A stretch of DNA of 64,000 nt, taken from positions 10,168,001-10,232,000 of the forward strand of contig CM060733.1 in assembly GCA_030704615.1 (NCBI GenBank), read 5' to 3'. Both the position numbers and the translations under genes were made by a program. The stretch's first letter is position 1; every line of letters begins with the position of its first letter. This DNA is from Takakia lepidozioides (taxonomy: Eukaryota > Streptophyta > Takakiopsida > Takakiales > Takakiaceae). Of the stretch, positions 54,205-64,000 are shown one piece after another. The notes beneath the pieces were generated by a model that was not told the origin of the DNA, did not search any database, and was given only the letters and a program-made list of their open reading frames with translations.

Positions 54205-57200
54205 TAGTGTTGGACTGGTATATAGGGTCTGGCCTGGTATCAACCACCGACCCCGGCTGGTATTGGCTTTTGTAATACTATGTTAATAACCGACCGGGCT
54301 GGTATTGGCAATTCCAATACTATGGTTGATAACTGCATACCCGTATTATGGGCAAAAACAAGGACTATACCATGGTATGAATAGGAAATTGGCTAGGTGC
54401 ACAATATGTCAGGGGTCAAGGTAAGAGGGTGCACATGTCAGGGAGGGCATGTCCAGCCCCAAGGGCCTGCCACTATGCTTCATTTCTTACCACATGTCCC
54501 GACCCTATTCTTTATTTTAAAGAATTGGCCGGATGATGTATGGATGGATTGCGAGGTGGTTTCGAGCGGGATCAAGGATTTCTTTTTGTCGGAAGACAAT
54601 TTCATTGATGAATATGAGGACCTCATTGCAGATGCTAGTTTATTTGACGATGAGGAGGGTTGCAATCAGTCTTCTTTTAACTAAGCTTGCTTCAATTTGG
54701 ATACTAAAATCTGCAACGTTGTTATTATGTAATGCAAAGACTGATTTTTTTTTTTTTTTCATAATAAGGGAGAAATTTTATTAATAAATAACGAGGAAAA
54801 AATAGGAAAAATGGGACACTGCTCCCAGCCCTAGATCCTGTACTACCAGGCAGAGTCCGAGATGGATCTGCGAAGAGGAGAAGGGAGTAATGAGACTATC
54901 TAGAAGAGATGTCGAAAGAAAGGAGCACTTTAGATTTGCCCTTCCTCAAGTGCTTGTGACGCCAATTCTCATCCGAGTCCTCCTGCTGCAAGGATTGTTG
55001 CGCACTAGTAGAGCTCCCAACATGGCGGAAGTTTGTTGTTCCAGATAACCTCTGATTCTGATGTTCTTGAGCAGAGTTGTCCGCCTTTCCAGGTGTTATC
55101 AAAGCAAGAGAGAAGTTGTAGCCTCCTTCTTTGCGCGCATCTAGCAAGAGCTGCACCCAAAACCCGCCATGCTTTCCGTGCCTCAGTCATGAGGTCGGAG
55201 TGTATCATGTGCAGCAATAATTTTGCAAGATTGAGTCCCCCCATAAACCAGCGAGCATCTGCTCTTCCATACGCTCTAGAGTGTATGGGCCCTTAGAACT
55301 GCCCACACGGGCAAGTGCTCCACAACATACCACTGTGTAAATTCAAAAGCAAGACAGATGCATTCGTGGAAGCCTGTGGGTTCCAAAACTGATAGAATCT
55401 ACAAACCCGAGATCAAATGAACGCAGCTAGGGGGCAGGACACCAAGCAGTGCTTTATCGATTCATCTTGGCCTGCCTGCCATATCGAGCATAAGCCAGAG
55501 GAGCCATGAATGAACTGGAGAACCGGAAGGATTCTATTTGCAATTTTCCATAAAAACCCCGAGACCTTGGCAGCCCTATCTTTTCTCCAGATATCACCCC
55601 AAACGGACTTCCAATCTGCAGGGAGGGTAGGTAGATGCCTCCACTTAGAGTTCCATTTGCTAGCGAAGAGCATTGGAGGCCGCAGGAGAGAATAAGCCAG
55701 TTCACCTTGAACCCAAAAAAGGGGGTATGCTTCTTATCCATCCAACGCCATTCAGTGGGGTCAAACTGAAGCAACCTAAGAGGAGCAGAAAGAAAGCATA
55801 TGAAAGAATCATCATAATGCGCAAGGTTGAGGGGGGGTTCTGGATCACAAGCCCTGGAGGTAACCGAAAACACCCTAATGGGAAATAAATCGGCGGGCCT
55901 GGTGAAACGCAGGACGGAGAGAGACCAAGGCTCCGTCAGTATGCAAAAAGAAATCCAACCCGGAGAGCGATTGAGAGTCCCTGGAGGTTGCATAGAAGGC
56001 CACAAACGATCCAGAAGCACCCCTACCCAGCCAAGATGGGAGTGCCCTTTGATTGAGTGCCCTTTGATTGAGTGGAAGGGAACATATAGAGAGCCAGCGA
56101 GGGGGAATGTTCGAGACGATGGTGTCCCAGGCGGTCGCTTTCCTCATCGATAGTATTGCAAGTAGCAACATGTTTCGGGAGGAAAGCCACATCCTCCCAG
56201 AAATGACAGAAGTTCGAAACCCCTGCCTGTTCCCAGGAAGCCCACTTATTTGAGCACTTAATAAGGACTTCTGAATCTGCGTTAAAGTTCCCAAATACTG
56301 GCTGCCTTAAGACCTCCTCCACCAAAGAGGGGATGGTCTGGAATAGGTGAGGTCTCACACGCATCCATGCTGCCCAAATCGATTGCCAAACCTTTGAGCC
56401 ATTGGCCCCCGCTTTGAGAGATCTCCCCCCCTGAACAATCCATCTAAGAGACTGTGGCCAAGCACCAAGAGACGGATGGGCGTCTAGGATGTGGCATCTA
56501 ACAATTAAGCTCCAAGGGGCAGAGAGATTCGTGAGAACTCTCGGGACCCATTTGGCAAGCAGGGAAATTATTTGGGTTTGTGGGTCACGGATACCCAAGC
56601 CACCAAATTTCCTCTTTTGCGTAATCTGGGACCAGCTGACCAAGGCTCTTCTGTTGGGGGAAGCTGAAGTGCCTCCCCACACGAAGTTCCTAGTCATAGT
56701 CTGGATTTGCTTGATTATTTGAGCCCAAGGATACCAGACTGAAGCCGAGAACCAAGAAGAAGCAAGAATAACTTGATTTGCCACAATAGCTTTTCTTGTG
56801 ATGGACAGAAGAAGGGAAGACCAGTCTGGCCAGAACTGCCTCAAAACGGTGAAGATCAGACAGTCCATGCCCAATCAGGTGGGTATGTGATTGACCATCC
56901 TGCAACCAGCGCTAGCCCAAATTATCCCCCCATGGGGCAACATGCGATAGAGGAGCATCAGTGGAAAGCTTCCTGAATTTTGCAACATAATAATTAATTT
57001 TCTTGTGAAATCAACTGAAATCTTCTAAATTCACTAGATATGAATGATTTAGTGGTTTTTTTCATTATTTATTTTTATTATTTATACCCGGGTTGATAAC
57101 CAGCTGGTATTAGATTGGTCGAAAATCATACTACTATTGAGAACCGGTGGGTATTGAAATTGAGGGAATCTTTCAATACTATGGAACTGGCTGGTATTGC

Positions 57201-57266
57201 AAATTAATTTCTTTTCAATACCCGGACCCGGCTGGTATTAGAAAAAGTAATACCCAGCCAACACTG
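54205..57266. mobile_element. hAT-like non-autonomous element containing a LINE insertion
   Basis: The ends TAGTGTTGGACTGGTAT and ATACCCAGCCAACACTG are inverted. The flanks GTATCTAC (54197-54204) and GTATCTCT (57267-57274) look like an 8-bp target duplication with two changes, as expected for hAT. Subterminal CGGCTGGTATTGG words repeat on both sides (54215-54345, 57090-57240). A short acidic frame at 54535-54684 (WMDCEVVSSGIKDFFLSED) may be a transposase remnant. Most of the interior is a LINE 3' end. Confidence 0.7.
54745..56980 (-). mobile_element. 5'-truncated LINE (L1-like), minus strand
   Basis: The run of 15 T at 54745-54759 is the poly(A) tail on the minus strand. Coding remains, 5' to 3': ITRKAIVANQVILASSWFSA, NFVWGGTSASPNRRALVSW and KRKFGGLGIRDPQTQIISLL (about 56800-56560). 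These are the post-RT region of plant L1-like ORF2. Then comes the zf-RVT region, WKSVWGDIWRKDRAAKVSGF and LWKIANRILPVLQFI (about 55630-55500). Several frame changes are present. The endonuclease and RT palm are missing. Confidence 0.8.
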
Positions 57267-57437
57267 GTATCTCTACCTAACAAAGCAGAAAAAGGCATTG
57301 TCAGGATCCTTGGGTGCATTGTAAGCAAACAATTTGACACGTCACCAGGTTTTAGTTTTATTCGCGGCTATATAGCCAATCAATTCTACACCCATATGAT
57401 ATGTCTCCACATATTAGCATACATATACTCGCTACAT

Positions 57438-57752
57438 ATTGTGGTTTCTATTAATTAATTGATTCATGTTTGCCGTTTTTTTTTTGGGGGCCCTGCATTT
57501 GCAGAGCCCACTATTTATTAATTTAGTAGGTAGGAAGAGGGGGGGCATCCCATATATGCCCGCCCACCCTAGGACCCTTCTAGAAGGCCCTGGACACATG
57601 TCAACCCTACAAGACTCCCTACTCTAAATTTGGCCAATTCCTCCCTTTTTTTTTGGGACCCATCTCATTCCTTAATACACGTGCCCTTCCTACATAAGGG
57701 CCCCACTCTAATTCATGGGCCACAGTAATTCCTGGACCACCCTAGAATCAGG
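57438..57752 (+). mobile_element. Single arm of the 865-1711 foldback family
   Basis: From TGTGGTTTCTATTAATTAAT to CTAGAATCAGGGCC it matches 1330-1690 closely. The terminal 25 bases and the other arm are absent. Confidence 0.88.
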
Positions 57753-58704
57753 GCCACATGGGTTACCGAGCCATGTGGAGAAATAAAAACCCAACCCACC
57801 ACCCAACCAACCTTTACAGCCAGGGTATGCAAAATTGAGAGGTGCCTAACGCACTCTGGGTCAATCGCTCAATCAACTGGTTCACCTGAACGCTCAATCA
57901 ACTGGTTCACCTGAACTTATGCGGGCGAAGAAGGCCGAATCAGAGTAATTGCACAGAATGGGACGGCTTTTCCCATACCACAATGCAGACATATCCAAAT
58001 GAAATAGTCAGTGTGGCCGACCCTGCCAATATAATAACTTTTACAGCATCTTGGATCCATGGATTCAAGAGAACATACAAAGAGTTTTGGCTGGTATCCC
58101 AGCCACACCACTTAGTTGGTCATCCATCTGCCTTATGTGAATCCAAACCAAATTCCTCACTAGTGCTTCCCAATCTTCTATCCAAACTGCCCAACATTTG
58201 CATACCAAACTGGGCCTCGTTTGTACCTGTGAAGCTGCACAAAGGTCCTACCCAAAGGGTATAGAAGGGCCGGCAGCACCGACGGATATTGGAAAAAATT
58301 ATCTACAGACTCCAGCATGGCAGATACCAGTCCAAAAGGTGGATAGTATTGCAAAGTATCGAATGAAATGTTGGAAGGAGCCTACACGGCTGAGATTCCT
58401 CCTGTACCCATGGGTCAATCCCTCTGCCGGGAAGCTGATTTGCCCTGTAAAAGTCATCAGATTCCAGAACAACTGACAGCTCCAAATACAAAAAGACAAA
58501 GAAAGCCGCTGCAATGAGTCCTCAAGGGCCTGTTCGTATAATTCAGATTGATCCCTCCCAACCTCAGAGCAGAACCCAGGAATCTGTGGAGATAGACACG
58601 GGCACAGTGAATGCCCAGCAAACCTGGTAGAACTAAATCTTTACAATACAAGGACCCAGAGAGTACCACTCTAAATCATTTGGAACTAACTGGGAGAGCT
58701 TTCA
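57753..58704. other. Region downstream of SUD1, no gene recognised
   Basis: Probably includes the SUD1-like 3' UTR. A perfect two-copy 25-bp direct repeat (CGCTCAATCAACTGGTTC...) lies at 57866-57890 and 57891-57915. Confidence 0.55.
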
Positions 58705-61700
58705 CTATTGGCAGCCAGCACTTGTTCCACCAGGTGCAACATGGCGAAACCGCAACGAACTGCCTGTGACCCCTATTCTTTGACCATCGTGGATTGAAGA
58801 ATCAACTTGAGTTTTTTCTTCACAATCACCTCTGACAGACCCCTTCATGTCTCCTGTCTCCGGATGTTGAGCTGCCAAGGAATCGCTAGAGGTTGAAGTC
58901 AAACTGGATTTCATGGATGTTGCTTCTTGTTCAACATTACCTTCTGCCTCAGCTGCCTCTACCAGACCTGCAAAAAAATGAGTTTCAATGATGGTCGGTA
59001 AAAGACAGCAAACTGACATCCCTAACATCCCTGACTTCAACCAAATATGAATAATTTGTATGCTCTCCAACCAATGTTGCACCACCAACTTGAGTATTCC
59101 ATAACAACATTGAGCAAAATAATTAAATATTTTAGTGGTCAATCACCACACAATGCTGACATCCCACTCAAGCAATGTTTCTTATCTGAACCAGAGTAAG
59201 AAGACAGCAGGAATTACAAGTACGATATTATCGAGCCACAAGTCCAGACCACCAAAGGAAGCTATCCCAACCCGTGTCTAGTGCACCTTGGTGGCCTGGC
59301 ATATATTGGAAATGTGCTATTCCACATTTTGTGATGAGAATGCTCTATTGAAAGTGACTCTGTTTTCTCTGCTCTAGCTGAAAGGGAGACAGAACTCTGC
59401 ACCTCATGAGCTCATCAACAAAAGGATTAGACATCTTGACCCCATACATAGATCGGGAAAGACCCACCTGCAGGGGACGAGCTTGGTAGCCTTGCCAGAC
59501 CACCCACCCTCCTCCGCTCTCCAAAGTTGTGCAGACGTCGCCCAACCAAATAGCGATCATCACGTATGGAATTGTGAAGGTCGAGTACAAACTGGTGTAG
59601 TCGTTTTGCACTATACCAGAACAGCCCCAGTAGAAGGCAACCAAGCCAGGAAAACCGATAGACAGCCGAATTGACAATGAGGGAGTAGCCAAAGAAGGGA
59701 AATAGACCGCGGGCAAAAACATAGGGTACGCACAATGCTGTCAGTAAGCGGGTTAAAATCGGGGCAATGATCGCACTGAACACCCACCAACCCCGAAGGC
59801 GGGAAAATCCATCAGACCGAACTTGCTCAAACTTCACCCGCCAGGTGTCATCAACCAGTGGCAGCATCTGCCCAAGCATCACCTGTCCAGACCCAAAGTC
59901 CCCCTTGCATTGAGTATTTGAATAATTTGCATTCAGGGTCCGCTTGTGAAGTTGGTAACCTGGATGAGAAAGGAAACACCTGAAGCTCCAAGAATAATCA
60001 GTATGAAATAATACCTCTGTAAATCACTAGAGTCTAGACTTCTTTCCTTTCATTTCCTTTCCACATTAATTTTTAGATGGGAGAGGAAGTTACCAGTCTT
60101 GTCCAAATTTTCAGAAACACAAGTCCCAATGCCCAATCCTGATAGAGGAGGAAAACTGGGCTTTCATCCACTGGTACACGAAGGGGTACAACCACCAGCA
60201 GCTCAAACAGGAGGCCAATGAGCACAGGGATTACAACAATCTGCCAGTACCCCACACATCTGTTAGCACTAGACAAGACCTGACTTTCTATTAACAGTGT
60301 CACTAAACCTGATATAAACTAAACCAAAAGAGTTAGGCAATGCCCATTGCATATCATATGGTTTGCAGAAGAAGTTTTGATACATACTACTCATAAGAAA
60401 ACACTTGACTGGGCAAAATATAGGAGTCCAAAGTTCTCCATACACAGTATTCCAAGGAATAGACTAGATGGGCACAGTTTCTTGTTACATCAGCACAAAC
60501 TGCAGCAGAACTATGATGCGCTTTACCTGGGCAACAAGTTGAGAGCTTCGTGTCCCAGGAGGCAGTAAGGGAGCATGGAGAGAGGCAAAATCAGTTCACA
60601 TGCAACAGAACCATCAGTCCTCAAACACATACCCAGAGAGCCAGAAGCAGAAAGCTCTTGGCAATGATGGCTGACCACTTGAGCACCTGTCTGAGCAGCA
60701 CACGAACATCATGGGTTCGCAAATAGTCTATCACATATCGAATTGCCGCAGCAGTTGCCCACAAAATGTAGCAGCCAATGTTGAACGCATACAAATCTGC
60801 AATTACATCACAGGAAACAATTATGTACCTTCAAATTAAGTGCAATATTGCGTATGGCCAACTCATGAAAAACCAAGATACTAAGCTCCTTCAAAACATC
60901 TATGAAACAGTAAGTTCAACTCCTTGCAATTACTGTTTAACCCTTTGCAAGTCTTACATCGGTTCTATGGACAAATTTGCCATTGACACAGTGATAACAA
61001 TTTGATTACCATTGCATTTGGCACCCCGAGTGATAGGGAGTTGCGAAAAGGAGGTAAATATGGCACGTCCAATGGAGACAGGTAGTAGAACCATTGTCGA
61101 ATTGAATATTAGAAGCGTGAACCATGCCCACGATAACAGCAAAATGATCCGGATTGCAAAGTTGTACCTGCTACCCAGAAACACCACACATGAGCACCAC
61201 AGACTCACAGATGGTTGCAACGCCTCTCTCCTCCCAGAAAATACAAAAATCTACAACATCGACAAATATAACACATACTCATCCGTGGCACCTTCGTCCT
61301 CAACTTCGTAGTCCATTTCATCTACATCATCCTCACTGGTGGATGATGGAGACTCATTCTGGCTGTTTACTGCTGGTGCTCTCCCATGGATTGCCTCTGG
61401 AAACGCTCCATGTACACCATCTTGAGCCCGGCCCACTTGTTCATGGTTATGAGGGTTAATATGCAAATTTGCGTCCTCTGTTCCCGGAAGAAGAAACTCA
61501 GAAAGGCCCAAGGTCCAACCAACTGTTGAAAACCAATGAGAAAGAACAGTTTTGATTGTTGCCCGTGGTCTGAAGTGCTCAACGGCAAAAGGAATGCAGA
61601 TGTGGAACAAAAGCATGTCAGCCGGTATCTCTGTAAAGGGGTCTGACACCCTGCAATGTGGACATGAAACAGCGTCATTTCAAGTGTTTGGTAATGTTGA

Positions 61701-64000
61701 TTGTAAATTTTTTGAGTAGCCAAAACAAGACAAGCACTGCAATTAATGAGAACAGCACACAATCCCTTCTTTCTTGCTCCATAGGAACTCACAGCCTACA
61801 CAAAGAGAACACAGCTCAAAGTTACCTTATGTCCAATGGAAACATCCGAGGAGCCACAAAGATGGCAAGACGAACAGGCAAAAACACCAGCATCACAATG
61901 AGGCTGCCATACACAACAACTGACAAAAGCACCCGGCGTGCATGCTTGTGGATCGGATCATCAATTAGATCCCGAAAGGGGTTGTAGTTTGGATCTGCAG
62001 GATCCCTTAGAAAATATAGAACTCCAGGTCGCAGCACCTGTAAAACAGCACCAACCAGACAACAGTCAAAAGACAAGCGCATAAGGTGCTGTGAGGGAAG
62101 AAAAATAGAAAAACCACTGGCCAACAGCAAAGCAGTCAGCATATGACAGCTGCAGTGAAACCATACTTAGTACGAAAGCACAATGCACACAAAGAATAGT
62201 ACAGATGTATAAACAGGTAGGGAGATAACCTCACGGAGGAGGCTCACGAAAATGCTGATTTGAAGCATGTACACAATTCCAACAAGCCAGTGGAGCAGGG
62301 AGCTAGTGAGAGGAGATGCCCACAGAAAGGCTACTCGCTGAGCTATGGTGACTTCCAGCATTCCCAGTGTGCAGACATCCAGCCACCACCCACACATGAG
62401 TGGGAAGAACCCTAGCTCAATCACCAGTAACAACGTCACTTTCACCATTGTTGCCATGTATTTCACACCAGCCACCACCTGCCTGGCCACTGATGGTGCA
62501 GCTTCAGCCATTGAAGTAACCCCATGAATTCGGCCGACGGTTATTGGCTCCCCCCGACTGTATCTAATAAGCGCTATGAGGCCCAGATAAAAACCCAGTG
62601 CAAGCAGGATAACCCCATAACCCACAGCCACTGTGGCGGTATCAGAAAACCTGAGGGCTGCTACCATAGCTTCAGTCACCACATCAATAGCACTTCCCAC
62701 CGGTACAGAGGCCACCCCTGTAAGGCCACTTCCAGCTAGTAGATTAAACAGGCTGCTATTGCTTTCCACCCTCTCATTCCCTGTGTAAAAAGAGGTGGGG
62801 TTAGGGTTCATGGCAGTTATTGGGGAGGTTGAACTAAGTTCTGCTGTGATATTTGTAAGAGCTGATGCTGCTATGGCACTTGCACTTCCAGTGGCAACCA
62901 CCAACCTTGACGCAATGGACAAAACTAGGCGACCGAGTGTGAATGGAACTAGGGCCACTAGGCCCAGAAATATCGCATTGCTAGCCAAAACCTGCAAGAG
63001 CCACAGTACATGCACTACAGTTCATCAGCAGAAGTGCCCATGGGATAGCATTGAACCATAGGTATAAAATGGAAATCCAGATCCAAACCAAAGCTCTTCC
63101 GCACTGTCTCCTGCCAGTTGTACTTCCTTGCAGCAACCCCAAAGGGTACAATATGCTGCATTGCTTGTCTCAGCTAAAACACTACTGAGACTATCCTGGG
63201 TACCCAGTAGAGATCCAGCTCTAATGCATGCAGACCATTCAAAAGGTTTCGATGGCAGGAAAAATAAATTATTAACTCACTAACCGTAATAGCGTTCTCA
63301 ACAAGGTGGAAGACTGGGCCTTGCATCCCCACAAGCTCATCAAAGGGTACATCTTCAGCACCATCAACATCTTCAACAGCGTCAAACATCTGTTCTACAT
63401 GAGCCTCCAGGCGCGCAGCTTGCATTTCCAACCGGGCAGCTACATTTTCCGCATTTCGTCTCAACAATTGGCCAGCTCCCGCTGCCAGCCCATGCGCAGG
63501 TGGCACAATTGCAACTTCGCCATTGGCTCCACCTCCCAGAGCTGGGACGCGTGGCACAGCCACTTGCCCATCTCCTGCAACCCCCCTGCCCCCAGCGACC
63601 ACCTGACCTAGGCGCCTACCAGCCATCCCACCTAGGCCCCTACCTACTCCTACCACTTCCAGCTGCCGGCCTCCATCCTGGGCACCTCCTATCTCCCGCA
63701 AATGCCGGAAGTACTCCCGTAGCGAAGTTGCACCCAAAAAGATGAAGACAATCCCAGCTGACAATAACAAGCCGTGTAAGCAGTCTGTGAGCAGGAGACT
63801 CAGTACACACCGACTAAGGAACAGGTGCTGGGCTTCAGCCAGGCTCCGCACAAATGTGAACCTCCATATCCAGAAAGTGATAAAGGGAATGACAAGAAGC
63901 CAGACAGACAGTACAAATGCTAGACGCACAAAAAAGCGTGCTCCCCTCCCAGCTTTCACTGCCATGCCCAGCACGAGCTCCTGAAATGAGAGCCTGGCAG
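58705..64000 (-). CDS. SUD1: SUD1/CER9-like (Doa10/TEB4) ER membrane E3 ubiquitin ligase, 5' end outside window
   Basis: ER-membrane RING-type ligase of the Doa10/MARCH6 family. In Arabidopsis it affects HMG-CoA reductase activity and cuticle lipids. Nine exons, high to low: 64000-63285 (partial), 62991-62230, 62037-61826, 61650-61279, 61167-61010, 60796-60633, 60240-60094, 59882-59468, 58967-58705. All junctions are GT-AG and phase-consistent, giving about 1068 residues. Landmarks: ITFWIWRFTFVRSLAEAQ, DGAEDVPFDELVGMQGPVFH, PLMCGWWLDVCTLGM, RPGVLYFLRDPADPNYNPF, VSDPFTEIPADMLLF, PVDESPVFLLYQDWALG and LHNSIRDDRYLVGRRLHNFG. There are many hydrophobic membrane segments. The RING-CH finger (about 100 residues) lies beyond 64000. 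The last exon is a polar, Ser/Glu-rich tail ending SSLRFRHVAPGG. The frame is intact, probably functional. Confidence 0.95.

Noticed and set aside
55510-56253. Plus-strand ORFs over the LINE segment
   Set aside because: Antisense to the readable LINE ORF2 fragments and without any family signature.
1-64000. tRNA, rRNA or other structured RNA genes
   Set aside because: I looked for tRNA-like cloverleaf boxes and rRNA cores and recognised none. A tRNAscan or Infernal search would be decisive.

Overview
This is a land-plant (streptophyte) nuclear genome window, most likely from a seed-free plant such as a bryophyte, lycophyte or fern. The evidence is an intact intron-containing COI1-type F-box gene, most of a SUD1/CER9-type (Doa10/TEB4) E3 ligase gene that aligns closely to the Arabidopsis protein as I remember it, PLS-type PPR relics, Athila/Tat-like Ty3/gypsy elements, MULEs, a hAT element and a LINE. 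Species cannot be fixed from the sequence alone. A run of 500 N (10567-11066) marks an assembly gap.

Layout. 1-4.2 kb: intergenic DNA with a long foldback element (865-1711) and two PPR pseudogene fragments. 4.2-10.4 kb: a scrambled Ty3/gypsy element whose gag-protease block is followed by a C5-cytosine DNA methyltransferase domain. Two nested inversions separate its reverse transcriptase, RNase H and integrase pieces. 11.07-20.28 kb: a 5'-truncated Athila/Tat-like element with pol, extra ORFs downstream of integrase, a polypurine tract and a 3' LTR. 21.175-48.223 kb: a giant Mutator-like element (MULE) with long terminal inverted repeats. It holds a broken MURA-type transposase with a SWIM finger and a Ulp1-like protease gene. 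It also contains a second Athila/Tat-like element (25077-31347, target duplication GATTG) and what looks like a second DNA transposon (about 37.3-47.4 kb). That inner unit has its own SWIM transposase and a divergently transcribed multi-exon gene with a permuted N4/N6-type DNA methyltransferase domain. 50.49-53.09 kb: COI1. 53.5-57.75 kb: a MITE-like element, a hAT-like element with an inserted LINE 3' end, and one arm of the foldback family. 58.7-64 kb (minus strand): nine exons of the SUD1-like E3 ligase gene, whose RING end lies beyond the window.

How it fits together. The two host genes (COI1 for jasmonate-type hormone perception, SUD1 for ER-associated ubiquitination) look functional. 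Everything between 4 and 48 kb is a nest of transposons. The most interesting signal is that two unrelated transposons within 40 kb each carry a DNA methyltransferase of a different chemical class (C5-cytosine, and an amino-methyltransferase fold). The second has a non-canonical catalytic motif and lies among families of short near-perfect palindromes. All exon boundaries were assigned by eye from splice signals and remembered homologues. No computation was run.
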